This document shows, one piece after another, positions 37,234 to 46,835 of a stretch of DNA of 64,000 bases; position 1 is the stretch's first letter; each line of letters starts with the position of its first letter. The position numbers and the translations under genes are program-made. The stretch lies in NCBI RefSeq assembly GCF_900120175.1, contig NZ_FQLF01000005.1, positions 64,501 to 128,500 on the forward strand, given 5' to 3'. The notes under the pieces are model-generated. The model was not told the origin of the DNA and did not search any database. It worked only from the letters and a program-made list of their open reading frames with translations. Origin of the DNA: Oceanicoccus sp. KOV_DT_Chl (GTDB lineage: Bacteria > Pseudomonadota > Gammaproteobacteria > Pseudomonadales > Dasaniaceae).

Positions 37234-38369
37234 TTAACTACAAAAAGCATCACCCGCAGCAATGCGCTGCCCCAGTGCCGCTAATTGTTGCGCCGAGCTG
37301 CCTAGCATCATTTCATTGTGTCGCGCCCATAAACATAATCGCCACAAGGGGTAATCGCGATCAATGCCCATACCCCATGCAAATGCTGTGAAGCATAGCT
37401 CACCCGGTGACCGACATCCCCCGCCCAGATTTTTGCAATATGTACTTCGTTGGTTGCGTCGCGGCCACTATCTAACAACGACACCGCCTGATAGGTGTTA
37501 AGCCGTAAACTTTCGACATCAATAAAGCAATTCGCTGCGCGATGCCCTACTGCCTGAAACGTCGCGATGGGTACTCCAAACTGTTGCCGCTCAGCAGTGT
37601 AACTTGCGGTCATGCGCATGGATTTATCCGTCACGCCTAATTGATGTGCACAAATTGCTGCACTGGTACGCTCGCTAATCCACTGCATGGCCGCGCTACC
37701 TTCAGCCTCGGCAACTAAAATATCCGCAGCGGCTACTGTGACATTATTTAGATTCAGCTCAAACTGCGGCTCATAAGTGGTGACTTTTACTTCGGTTAAA
37801 CTGACTCCGCTAGCTTTCGGGTCCACTAGCACTACGACAACACCTTTAGCAGTTGCAGCCGACAGTAAAACCCGCTCCGCATGATCAGCAAAAGGGACAC
37901 AGGTTTTAACCCCGTTAAGCACCACACCATCGGCAGCGCTGGTAGCCGTTACCGACAAGGGCGCGCCGGCATTTTCATTCAACATTTCCATCAACGCCGC
38001 AGTTAATATCAACTCACCACTAGCTGCACCTGGCAACAATCGCTGTTTTTGTTCAGCGCTACCGAAATGCTGGATGGCCGAAGCCGCTGATACCAAATGC
38101 GGAATGACCGGCACGGGCGCGATCGAGCGACCAATTTCTTCAATAAACAGTGCCAGCTCGGTAAAGCCAAACCCCATTCCGCCATACTCTTCCGCCACTG
38201 CCACGCCTAATAAACCAGCTTCAGCCAACTGCTGCCACAAAGCTTGGTCAAAGCGCTCATGTTTAAACTCATCGTACTCAGCCAATTTTTCTGGCAGTAC
38301 TTGTTCGCTCAAAATCTGTCTAGCCAGATTTTGTACGTCTTTTTGTTCGTCATTAAATCCAAAGTCCAT
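37234..38369 (-). CDS. acyl-CoA dehydrogenase (second of a pair), one-base shift near 37374
   Basis: FAD enzyme of about 378 residues. Its N-terminal helices (MDFGFNDEQKDVQNLARQIL) and EYGGMGFGFTELALFIEE are typical. The visible stop at 37308 follows a frame change: one more C in CCCC at 37373-37376 restores QHLHGGMGIDRDYPLW and carries the frame to a stop at 37234. The middle (LNGVKTCVPFADHAERVLL) and C-terminus are diverged, as in the partner subunit of heteromeric dehydrogenases that act on steroid side chains. It lies 13 bp after the other dehydrogenase gene. Confidence 0.85.
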
Positions 38370-38382
38370 CAGTCAAATCCCC

Positions 38383-39569
38383 TTAGCGCGATGCGCGCGG
38401 CATCCACAGCCCCGCTGCAGAAATAATATCGCGTTGAATTTCATTGGTACCACCACCAAAGGTGATAATGGATGCGGTGCGGTATAAACGCTCGATACGG
38501 CCACGTAAAATGGCACTGCGTTCTGATTCACCTTTAATCAATCCAGCCTGCCCCATAATTTCACCCATCATGCGATAGGCTTCGATAAAAAATTCCGAGC
38601 CATACACTTTCGCAGCAGAGGCATCCGCCATTTCCAAATTACCTTCAGTCATCGCCCATGCCTGCTTATAGGCGATTAGCTTTAACACTTCCGCCCCGGC
38701 GCGAATTTTGGCTAAATTCATTTGCACCCAAGGTTGATCAATTACCTTGCCTCCGGCGGGTAATTCCGTTTCCTGCGCCCACTTAACCAAGATATTGAAC
38801 ATCTCGGCAGTCGGACCGTAATTTACCAAACTTAAACGCTCGCGATTCAACTGCCCGGTAATTAATTTCCAACCACCATTAATTTCGCCAACCCGGTATT
38901 TATCGGGGACGCGAATATTGTCGTAATAGGTCGCATTGGTGCGAACCCCGCCCAAAGTGACGACAGGTGTACAACTCCAACCTGGATCAGAGGTCGGCAC
39001 CAAAAACATAGTGATGCCTTTATGTTTTTTAGGGTTGTCATTATCGGTTCGACATGCCAACCACACCCAATCACAAAAGTGCGCCAAACTAGTCCACATT
39101 TTTTGACCGTTGATGACCCACTCGTCACCATCTTGTACCGCCTGTGTTTTCACTGCAGCCAAATCCGTGCCAGCACCCGGCTCGGAATAGCCGATCGCAA
39201 TCAGGCATTCACCCGCCATAATTTTTGGCACGATTTCGGTTTTTTGAAATTCATTACCGTGGGTCGCTAACTGTGGCCCAACCGCTTCTGTAGTCAGGAA
39301 TGGAAAGGAGTAGCCTGCGCGCATACATTCTTCAACGAAGATAAACTGCTCGATAGGACTCTTGCCTTTGCCCCCAGCTCTTTTTCCCAGCCCAGCCCGA
39401 TCCAACCATCGCGCCCCATCTTAGCCAGCGCAGCCTTCCATAAAGGGCCACCCCCCTCACCCATGGTTTCCTCGCTTTCAAGCTTTAACTCCGGCGTCAT
39501 TATTTCCTTGAAATAGGCCCGCAGCTCTTTACGCAGCTCGTCCTGTTCCGGTGTAAATTCGACTTTCAT
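38383..39569 (-). CDS. acyl-CoA dehydrogenase (first of a pair), one-base shift near 39373
   Basis: FAD enzyme of about 396 residues that introduces a double bond into an acyl-CoA. It shows CLIAIGYSEPGAGTDLAAVK, DEWVINGQKMWTSLAHFCD and the C-terminal FGGGTNEIQRDIISAAGLWM. The N-terminal frame (MKVEFTPEQDELRKELRAYF) ends at a C5 run at 39371-39375; one more base gives WEKELGGKGKSPIEQ and continues to 38383. I set the start at ATG 39569 because GAGG lies 6 bp upstream. The adjacent paired layout resembles ChsE1-ChsE2/Scd-type heterotetramers. Confidence 0.88.
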
Positions 39570-39907
39570 GGTCATCCTCAAGGTAGAAGGCTTAACCCAA
39601 TACAGGCCAAACCAGAAATTACTAACAACGGCTTATACTAAGGCCTAAGGTAAATTGAACAAGTGCAGAAACTGTCACCGCACTGACAAATGAGATCAGC
39701 CCGCCAGGCACCACTCTCAACCAGAGCGCAGCGTCTGCGAACAAGTACTAAAAACAAAATATACCCACTATAATTACGCAAAATAGAAGATAGTATTTAC
39801 ATGATAGCCATATTGCGTAACTTGCAGATCACAATATCCAGTAGTATGCTAGCTCGGCTTTGAGATCCCAACCACACTCAGGGCTTCATTATCAGCGGAG
39901 AATCCAC
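39570..39907. promoter_or_regulatory. divergent promoter region with an inverted repeat at 39774-39820
   Basis: This 338-bp gap separates the acyl-CoA dehydrogenase pair (minus) from the DUF35-thiolase pair (plus). It holds TTACGCAA (39774-39781) and TTGCGTAA (39813-39820), a perfect 8-bp inverted repeat that encloses TAGTATTTACATGATA at 39791-39806, nearly the same as the motif at 33225. These are candidate regulator sites for both operons. No gene is seen. Confidence 0.5.
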
Positions 39908-40354
39908 ATGAGCGATAAGCCTCAACTAGCCGCCATCGAAGGCTGGCACACCATGGATGTCGATCAGCCCCATTTGATTGGCAGCTGCTGCACTGAATGC
40001 GGCACTTACTATTTTCCCAAGCAATCCAATTTCTGCAAAAACCCTCACTGTGACAGCACTGCTTTTGATGAAGTGCAACTGAGCCGCACCGGTAAAGTCT
40101 GGTCATACACAAACGCTTGCTATAAGCCACCCGAGCCTTTTGTCGCCGCCGAGCCGTTTGAGCCATACACAATCGCTGCCGTCGAGCTGGCAAAAGAGCA
40201 GATGATTGTATTAGGCCAGGTCATCACTGGAGTCAGTGTCGACCAGCTAAAAGTGGGCGATGATATGGAATTGGTACTGGAAGTATTACACGACAGCGAA
40301 GACGGTGAGAAACTCACCTGGAAGTGGAAGCCAATGGCTTCTGCCTCTGCTTAA
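39908..40354 (+). CDS. DUF35 OB-fold/zinc-ribbon protein (thiolase partner)
   Basis: Acyl-CoA-associated partner protein, 148 residues. The zinc ribbon CCTECGTYYFPKQSNFCKNP has Cys pairs, and the OB fold (LSRTGKVWSYTNACYKPPEPF, MELVLEV) follows. Such proteins bind thiolase-like enzymes, HMG-CoA synthases or SCP-x/Ltp2 aldolases and help their catalysis. The open frame begins at 39860, but ATG 39908 (MSDKPQLAAIEGW) has a GGAG site and the natural start. It lies 24 bp before the thiolase gene. Confidence 0.88.
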   Translation: MSDKPQLAAIEGWHTMDVDQPHLIGSCCTECGTYYFPKQSNFCKNPHCDSTAFDEVQLSRTGKVWSYTNACYKPPEPFVAAEPFEPYTIAAVELAKEQMIVLGQVITGVSVDQLKVGDDMELVLEVLHDSEDGEKLTWKWKPMASASA

Positions 40355-40378
40355 TTTAACGAGAATCAGGAGAAAACC

Positions 40379-41565
40379 ATGAGTAAAGATATAGCGATTC
40401 TCGGCGTCGGCATGCACCCTTGGGGGAAATGGGGTAAAAACTTTGTCGAATACGGCGTCCATGCTGCCCGTGCCGCGCTAGCTGATGCGGGGGTGCACTG
40501 GAAAGAAGTCCAGTTTGTCTCCGGTGCTGCCACCATGCGCTGTGGTTACCCAGGTTATGTTGCCGGTGCTACTTTTGCCCAGGCTTTAGGTTGGCAGGGT
40601 GCGGAAGTCAACACGTCGTATGCTGCTTGCGCCTCTGGCTCACAAGCACTCGCCGCCGCTCGGCAGAAAATTTTGTCCGGTGAATGCGAAGTGGCATTGG
40701 TGGTGGGCGCAGACACTACACCAAAAGGTTTTTTAGCGCCCGCCAAAGGTTATCGCCCGGAAGACCCTGATTGGGTGCGTTTTTATTTAGGCATCACCAA
40801 CCCCAGTTATTTTGCACTCTACGCTCGCAGACGGATGGACTTGTACGGCGACACTCAGGCCGATTTTGCTGCCGTGAAAGTCAAAAATGCAGCCATTGGC
40901 GCACTGAACCCCAATGCCCGTTACAAAAAAGCCTTTACGGCTGAAGATGTCGCTGCATCGGCCATGGTGGCAGACCCTTTACGACTCATGGATATTTGCG
41001 CCACCTCCGATGGCGGTGCCGCAATGATTGTATCCAGCGTGGAATACGCCAAAAAAATTGGTAAGGGCGACGCCCCCAGAGTGGCAGCCATTTCAACCGT
41101 CACCCCAAGCTTTGCCAATGCCGTGGTAGAAATGCCGGACATTGCAACGGATTCAGCAGCGGCTGCAGCCGTTACCGCACAAAGTTTTCGCGCCTCATTA
41201 CCGCTTAAAGCTTATGAGCAAGCAGGCATCGGCCTGAAGATATCAGCCTGGCTGAAGTTTACGACTTATCAACCGCACTGGAGCTGGACTGGATTGAAGA
41301 CTTACGGCTATGTGAACGCGGTACTGCGGCACAATTATTAAGGGCAGGCGACACAGCCATAGGCGGCAGAATTCCGGTGAATTGCTCGGGCGGTCTAGGC
41401 TCTTTCGGTGAAGCAGTACCCGCTCAAGCGCTAGCACAGGTGTGCGAGCTAACCTGGCAGTTACGTGGTCAGGCCGGGGATCGACAAGTCGCTAACGCCA
41501 AAGTCGGAATCACTGCCAATCAAGGTTTATTTGGCCATGGCTCTTCGGTGATTGTTAAAAAGTAA
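40379..41565 (+). CDS. thiolase-family (SCP-x/Ltp2-like) enzyme, one-base shift near 41233
   Basis: Acts on C-C bonds of beta-keto or beta-hydroxy acyl-CoAs. About 395 residues with the nucleophile Cys in NTSYAACASGSQALAAAR and the C-terminal NCSGGLGSFGEAVPAQALAQ. In ordinary thiolases that stretch has GGL then GHP; here the histidine position is changed (GEA), which fits SCP-x-like lyases rather than classic thiolases. One C more at 41233-41234 gives AYEQAGIGPEDISLAEVYDL and rejoins the frame to 41565. Its pairing with a DUF35 gene suggests a side-chain aldolase. A terminator follows. Confidence 0.85.
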
Positions 41566-41583
41566 TGCCACAGCTTACCCCAC

Positions 41584-41620
41584 AAAAAAGCCGCAACTGT
41601 ATTACAGTTGCGGCTTTTTT
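41584..41620. terminator. strong bidirectional rho-independent terminator
   Basis: GCCGCAACTGT and ACAGTTGCGGC make a perfect 11-bp stem with a 3-base loop, preceded by A6 and followed by T6. It ends the DUF35-thiolase transcript and, on the other strand, the gene at 41640-42056. Confidence 0.95.
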
Positions 41621-41639
41621 ATTTTACTAAGGGTAACGC

Positions 41640-42056
41640 TTAGATAGAAGAAGCAGTATCCGATAGCTCTGGCGCAACAGATAAAGCGTAATCCTCTGTA
41701 ATCAACTCATAAACTGAAGTCAATTTATTAACGCCCTTCTTCATAGTGGCCAAAATGTAATAATTCTTGCCTGGCTGAAGCTCTATCTTCAGCGGCTTAT
41801 CTTTATAAAAATTACTATAAATTACAGTTTCACCAGCAGCCACAGTAAATGTTTTAGCCGTATTAACCTTAAATCGAGCCAGGCTCTCACTTCCAAGGTA
41901 TACATTAAAATTGGTGCTACGAGTTTTCGTGGATTCTGCACCGCGAATGACGGTTAATGTTGCCGTATCTTTAGTTTGCAGCTCGGCAACGGCATTAAAC
42001 GAAAACAACGTTACTGCCGACAATAAAGTAATAAACACTGTTTTAAATAATTTCAC
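41640..42056 (-). CDS. small exported protein of unknown function
   Basis: A 138-residue protein with a clear signal peptide (FKTVFITLLSAVTLFSFNAVA). The mature part is beta-rich: TLTVIRGAES, FNVYLGSESLARFKVNTAK, VAAGETVIYSNFYKDKPLK and LQPGKNYYILATM. This pattern resembles small periplasmic DUF2846-like domains that display a value and an attached lipid or sugar, but the match is loose and I do not claim it. It stands alone and shares a terminator with the thiolase operon. Confidence 0.65.
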   Translation of the reverse strand: MKLFKTVFITLLSAVTLFSFNAVAELQTKDTATLTVIRGAESTKTRSTNFNVYLGSESLARFKVNTAKTFTVAAGETVIYSNFYKDKPLKIELQPGKNYYILATMKKGVNKLTSVYELITEDYALSVAPELSDTASSI

Positions 42057-42242
42057 TATAAATCTCCATTACGCCTTTGGCGTTTCATCAAATGTCGAGT
42101 TATGTACGGCGAGCTTAGGTATTAAGATCACACTTTTTTTGCATTTTATTTTCAACTATTGTTATAACAATAAAGCAGCAGCGGTTAATAGCTTGCACTG
42201 GCTTCGGCTTGGTTTACTATCAATTGTTATATGGAGGCCACA

Positions 42243-43211
42243 ATGACTGACACCAACGCTAGCCTGGATCCCCCTCAGTACTGCGATGAAGACACTGAGC
42301 ATCAGTACTGGATTACTCCCAATACCGACAAACTGGGTAAGGGCACCCGCCAACGACTGGAAGCTTGGATACAAGATCACCATGACCTCAGTGGTTTTAT
42401 TTTACGCCGCTGCGATCTCAGTGGAATCAACCTTGCAAGAACTGCAGAACATCCAGAAGCTTTTCAATTTTGTAATGCCGACCTCTATCGCGCCGATTTT
42501 TCCAATGCTCACCTCTATTCTGTTGATTTCAGCAGTGCGGTACTGATGAAAGCCAATTTTGATGGTGCCAATTTACACGGTGCCAATATGGAGAATGCTA
42601 ATTTATTAGGGATTAGCCTCAATAAAACCCGACTTGACAATGTGCATTGGGGCGAGCGAGTGCTACAGGAAAAGCAAGCTATCGCCGCCGAAAAAAAAGG
42701 CGATGAAGCACTGGCTAAAGAGCTCTACCAGGAAGCCGAAGAAACCTATAGAAATTTACGTATCAATTTAGAAAAAGCGGGACTACCTGAAAATGCCGGG
42801 CACTTTTTCCATCGAGAAATGGTGATGCGACGCCGGCAACTACCCTTACTATCAGTAGCACGGGGACTCTCTTTACTGGTGGATTTATTCTCTGGCTACG
42901 GCGAAAAACCACTTCGTGTAGTGTTCTTTTCAATGAGTTTTATTTTACTCTGCGCCTGCATTTACTTTTTTTCTGCAGGTATTCTATATCAAGGAGTGGA
43001 ACTGGGCTTTAACAGCCAGACATCAGTTGGCGAAAATTTCAGCCAATTCATATCCTGCTTGTATTTTAGTGTTGTGACCTTCACTACCCTTGGCTATGGA
43101 GATATCACTCCATTGGGATCAACCAGAGCATTAGCGGCCATTGAGGCCTTTGGCGGTAGTTTTACCATGGCTTTATTCGTGGTGGTATTCGTAAAAAAAA
43201 TGACCCGCTAG
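42243..43211 (+). CDS. pentapeptide-repeat protein fused to a two-helix potassium-channel domain
   Basis: A 322-residue membrane protein. Residues about 48-135 form pentapeptide repeats (ADLYRADFSNAHLYSVDFSS, ANFDGANLHGANMENANLLG). A charged helical linker (LQEKQAIAAEKKGDEALAKE) follows, then one transmembrane helix near 210-235, a pore loop with TTLGYGDITPLG (281-292; the GYGD filter is that of K+ channels) and a second helix near 298-318. The start is ATG 42243, because GGAGG at 42233-42237 gives the right spacing; ATG 42231 overlaps that site. Likely a KcsA-like channel with a cytoplasmic pentapeptide sensor or scaffold. Confidence 0.85.
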   Translation: MTDTNASLDPPQYCDEDTEHQYWITPNTDKLGKGTRQRLEAWIQDHHDLSGFILRRCDLSGINLARTAEHPEAFQFCNADLYRADFSNAHLYSVDFSSAVLMKANFDGANLHGANMENANLLGISLNKTRLDNVHWGERVLQEKQAIAAEKKGDEALAKELYQEAEETYRNLRINLEKAGLPENAGHFFHREMVMRRRQLPLLSVARGLSLLVDLFSGYGEKPLRVVFFSMSFILLCACIYFFSAGILYQGVELGFNSQTSVGENFSQFISCLYFSVVTFTTLGYGDITPLGSTRALAAIEAFGGSFTMALFVVVFVKKMTR

Positions 43212-43226
43212 CACTGCAAGCTGATA

Positions 43227-43745
43227 TTAACCAGCTTGTTTTGAGGGATCATCTAACTCAGCAGGCGCATTACGGCCAGCAAAGATAATCTTCGCCATGG
43301 CATCACCCACATCCATTAATTGCGTTGAGGTAACATGAAAAGTGGTTGCAGTCATCTTCCACTGACCAGCAATTTTTTGATACTTATCATCATAATAGCC
43401 GCCTAACTGAGTCGCTACTTTCTGCTTGGTATCAATCATAAAATAATAAAGACTCCACAAGCCTTTAGCATGAGTACTATCCAATAAATCAATTCGTGGA
43501 TTTTGCGCATGATGCATTTCCACAATGTGCTCAGCGCAGGCCAGCTGCGAAAAAATATCCACCAGTTGTTCGCGATCGGTATAAACTCCAATCCGGCCAT
43601 AATCAATATGCACCTGCCCCTCTGCAAAACATTCACGAACATGTTCCGGCTGCTTATGATCACAGAAAAAAAAGTAATCATATTTCAATCGCTCAATCGC
43701 CGCTATATCTTCTAATGCCGTAATGCGTGCTTCGATGTCAGACAT
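43227..43745 (-). CDS. SnoaL-like (NTF2-fold) protein
   Basis: A 172-residue NTF2-like protein: MSDIEARITALEDIAAIERL and KYDYFFFCDHKQPEHVRECF at the start, then VHIDYGRIGVYTDREQLVD and GQWKMTATTFHVTSTQ. Such proteins occur beside dehydrogenases in steroid clusters and may act as dehydratases or isomerases. It lies 6 bp behind the epimerase-like gene, on the same strand. A small stem-loop at 43217-43238 with four T after it overlaps its stop and the 3' end of the convergent gene and may serve as a weak terminator for that gene. Confidence 0.8.
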   Translation of the reverse strand: MSDIEARITALEDIAAIERLKYDYFFFCDHKQPEHVRECFAEGQVHIDYGRIGVYTDREQLVDIFSQLACAEHIVEMHHAQNPRIDLLDSTHAKGLWSLYYFMIDTKQKVATQLGGYYDDKYQKIAGQWKMTATTFHVTSTQLMDVGDAMAKIIFAGRNAPAELDDPSKQAG

Positions 43746-43751
43746 ATAAAC

Positions 43752-44687
43752 TTAACCCTGCTTGTTGATTAAAACTTCCGGCGCTAACTTTTCTAATTGC
43801 CGCTTAATACCCTGTTTCCAATCCACTGCTGTTTCACCAATCAATGAATGCATTTTTTCTGTATCAATACACAGACTGCCAAAGGCTTTTGGATTGTTTT
43901 TAAAGATCGGTTCAAAACCCGTCAGCTCGCTGATATAGGCACACCATTCTTCAATACTGGTACGCTGTGATCCACCAAAGTTTACTGTCGTCACCTCCGG
44001 AGTAGCTGCCGCCAATAAATAAGGAATTTTTGCAATATAGTCATCAGCGTGTAGTAAATTATAATAATTAGGCGCGTCTGGATGTACTTCAATCGGAATA
44101 CCGCCTTTCATCATCAACATATGAAAATACATCCAGCCGCCATTATCACCATAAGGCACACTCAAACGAGCAATCGTGGTCGGGATTTGATGCTGGCGGG
44201 CAACGAAGCGACACACTGTTTCGGCAGCAATTTTGGCAATACTGTAAGTGGGGAACATCACCCGGTGATTATCTCCCAAGGGGTCAGTTTCTTTTCTTGG
44301 TTCCAGGCCATCGTATTCATAAACCGCTGTTGAAGAAAAGTGCAGTATTGCCTTGGCGCTTTTGCAACGGGTCATTAAGTAACCAATGCCTTCACCATTC
44401 GCCGCCAGGTCGTAATCAAAGTTACCGCTCTTCACCACCGCAAAATTTAGTACATAGTCGAAGTCATCAGGAATCGACATAACACTCCTGGCATCAGCCA
44501 GATCGGCCTGCAAGGTTTTAGCCCCGAGCGCCTCTATGACCGCCCTATCTTCAGCCTTGCTAAAGCGAGCAAGCGCATAAACATCAGCAATACGGGCAAA
44601 ATGCTCAACTACCGGCAGGGCGACTTGCCCAGTGGGACCAGTAATCAGAATTTTTTTCCCGGTTAAATCAACAGGTGTGACAGCCAT
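43752..44687 (-). CDS. NAD-dependent epimerase/dehydratase-family (extended SDR) protein
   Basis: An extended SDR of 311 residues. The cofactor motif is ILITGPTGQVALP (14-26), the acidic LQADLADARS follows, and the active-site Tyr-x-x-x-Lys is in PTYSIAKIAAE, with an upstream LHFSSTAVYEY serine region. These proteins modify nucleotide sugars or sterol and ketone substrates (3-beta-HSD-like). It precedes the SnoaL gene by 6 bp and is divergent from the TetR gene at 44796, which is a likely regulator. Confidence 0.82.
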   Translation of the reverse strand: MAVTPVDLTGKKILITGPTGQVALPVVEHFARIADVYALARFSKAEDRAVIEALGAKTLQADLADARSVMSIPDDFDYVLNFAVVKSGNFDYDLAANGEGIGYLMTRCKSAKAILHFSSTAVYEYDGLEPRKETDPLGDNHRVMFPTYSIAKIAAETVCRFVARQHQIPTTIARLSVPYGDNGGWMYFHMLMMKGGIPIEVHPDAPNYYNLLHADDYIAKIPYLLAAATPEVTTVNFGGSQRTSIEEWCAYISELTGFEPIFKNNPKAFGSLCIDTEKMHSLIGETAVDWKQGIKRQLEKLAPEVLINKQG

Positions 44688-44795
44688 AATATTCTCCTTA
44701 ACAACAGCTTAGCGCCCCAAGCTTGGATAACTACTGTAAACAATTGCCCGTAAGCATACCCCCTCCATCTGGGTGAAGCGCAATAATAACGTATA

Positions 44796-45530
44796 GTGGT
44801 TATAAAACTGGGATTTCAATCCGCGCCAAAAGTGGCTACAATTGCCGGTTCAATAATTCAAACCAAGCAGACTAATTTTCAGCTGCCGAACAGCGCTAAA
44901 TACATTCAGGACACTCCATTGCAACCCTCAGCACAGCTCACTAACAAACCCAAACCGACTTACTCCAAGCGAGAAGCATCGCGCCGCCATATCATTAATG
45001 CCGCTCGCGATTTGGTAATGGAACTTGGCCACGCCAACGTTACCATGACGGTAGTCGCGGATCGCGCCAATGTGTCACGGGCAACGCTCTACCGTTACTA
45101 TTCGACTAGAGAACAACTCTATAGTGATGTATCGATTCAATGGGGCATGAATTTTGTTGACCATATGCGGCAAAACCCACCTCAGGGCGGTACAGTAGGC
45201 GAACGTATCTGTATGGTTATTCGCGAGACAGTGAAAGCTTCAGCCGATCACCCCAAGCTAATGGCCGCCCATATTTCAACAATGATTGCCGACGCCGAAT
45301 CGCTGCAGGTAGATCAACGTCAATTAAAGACGCTAATGCCCGGCATCATCAATAGTGCCGTGGGTAAAGTAAAATCAGATAATTTGGAGCTGGCAGCAGA
45401 CACCTTGCAACATGTGCTGATATCCAATTTAATTTTGCTTAACGCCGGTAAGACCCAAAGTAGCAAAATCATTCAACAGATGGAAAAAATTGCCTCTCGT
45501 TTGCTTGATGATATCTGGGATAAACCCTGA
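44796..45530 (+). CDS. TetR-family transcriptional regulator
   Basis: A repressor with N-terminal helix-turn-helix: SRRHIINAARDLVMELGHAN, then MTVVADRANVSRATLYRYYS and TREQLYSDVS. The C-terminal ligand-binding part is 150 residues of helices. The frame begins at GTG 44796, giving an N-terminal extension of about 60 disordered residues before the DNA-binding domain; a shorter start such as the TTG near 44919 is plausible. It is divergent from the epimerase-SnoaL pair. Whether it binds the operator array near 11.3 kb cannot be told. Confidence 0.85.
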   Translation: MVIKLGFQSAPKVATIAGSIIQTKQTNFQLPNSAKYIQDTPLQPSAQLTNKPKPTYSKREASRRHIINAARDLVMELGHANVTMTVVADRANVSRATLYRYYSTREQLYSDVSIQWGMNFVDHMRQNPPQGGTVGERICMVIRETVKASADHPKLMAAHISTMIADAESLQVDQRQLKTLMPGIINSAVGKVKSDNLELAADTLQHVLISNLILLNAGKTQSSKIIQQMEKIASRLLDDIWDKP

Positions 45531-45575
45531 ATAATTATCGAGTTCAGCCACCACACGGCCTGTGACACTCAGCGA

Positions 45576-46733
45576 CTAAACAGAAGCCGGCGCTGTAGCC
45601 TTATTCAAAGCCACATAATGGATGGCATTACGACCTGCCGCCTTGGATAGATAAACCCCTTGGTCAGAACAAGCGATCAGATCCTTGGCAATATCAGCTT
45701 CGATATCTTCTTCGCCCTGCGGCAACCAACAACAGACACCCATGGATAAGGTGACACTGATTTCCCGACAGCTATCCTCTTCAGCATCTTCGTTTTCAAT
45801 CAACAATTCACTAATTTGCTGGCGAATACGTTCAGCAATTTCCATCGCTCGCTGCTGACCGCAATTGGGCAATACCAGTGCAAACTCTTCACCACCATAG
45901 CGACAAACATGGTCCGTTTTGCGCAACATTTCGTTGATATATTGCGCCACCTCTTTTAATACTTTATCGCCCATCGGATGGCCATAGGTATCGTTGATCT
46001 GTTTAAAATAATCCAGGTCAATAAACAATAAACTCAGCGGGTCGCCACTGCGAGTGGCACGGGACACTTCTTTATCCAAGGCTAAATGAAAGGCGCGGCG
46101 ATTCTTCACCCGGGTTAACATGTCATACATACTGAGGCGATGCAGACGCTCTTGATTGACCGCATTTTCAAAACACACCGATACAATTGACGCCAAATGG
46201 GCAATAAAGTCGGTAGACTTATCCAGCGTAAAGCGTTGATGCCCTTTCGACGCAAAATGCAAACTCCCGACTAACACACCCTGCCGCACCAACGGTAGTA
46301 AAGCCGCTGATCGCAATTCTTTACCCACACAAACAGGTAAGGATTTACCTTCGTTAGTGGACACCAATCTTACCGCAGGATTTTTACCATACAAACGATC
46401 CATCGCCGCAGTATTCGAGAACAAATGTAAGCCGGGGATACCGAGGTAATCTTCAGGAAGCAGCTCAGCCAAGGTATTTTGTGGATCGTATAGCCATAGC
46501 TCCACCGCATCCAGCTGAAAATAATCCATAGCGTTGCGGAGCAACATATCCAGTAGTTCTTCCAAACCACTATGGTCCAATAGCTTTAATTCAAACTGTT
46601 GGTAACGACGCAGAATTTGCTCATTCTGTGTTGCCTTCTGAAACAACTCGCTAACGGTTGTGCTAAGGTTTTCTAACCTGCGGCCTGCCAGTGAACCTGA
46701 TTTTCGCTCTAACCGCCCACTATTACGACGCAC
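45576..46733 (-). CDS. diguanylate cyclase with GAF/DUF484-like sensor
   Basis: Makes cyclic di-GMP. The 385-residue protein has an N-terminal helical and GAF-type region (about residues 40-190, with LKLLDHSGLEELLDMLLRNA) like DUF484 sensors, and a C-terminal GGDEF domain. The active motif reads RYGGEEFALVLP (GGEEF) and the inhibitory site RxxD is RKTD, five residues before it, so product feedback is expected. DLDYFKQINDTYGHPMGDKV is also typical. It is on its own and convergent with the TetR gene; no transmembrane segment is seen. Confidence 0.92.
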   Translation of the reverse strand: MRRNSGRLERKSGSLAGRRLENLSTTVSELFQKATQNEQILRRYQQFELKLLDHSGLEELLDMLLRNAMDYFQLDAVELWLYDPQNTLAELLPEDYLGIPGLHLFSNTAAMDRLYGKNPAVRLVSTNEGKSLPVCVGKELRSAALLPLVRQGVLVGSLHFASKGHQRFTLDKSTDFIAHLASIVSVCFENAVNQERLHRLSMYDMLTRVKNRRAFHLALDKEVSRATRSGDPLSLLFIDLDYFKQINDTYGHPMGDKVLKEVAQYINEMLRKTDHVCRYGGEEFALVLPNCGQQRAMEIAERIRQQISELLIENEDAEEDSCREISVTLSMGVCCWLPQGEEDIEADIAKDLIACSDQGVYLSKAAGRNAIHYVALNKATAPASV

Positions 46734-46835
46734 CTACAACTCCTGACATGTTCATCAATGCAATATTGAGTATACCGTAGAAAAGTAATGCTGAAATATT
46801 GAATACCTTAACTGTCATTAAAATATTCCTGGCTT

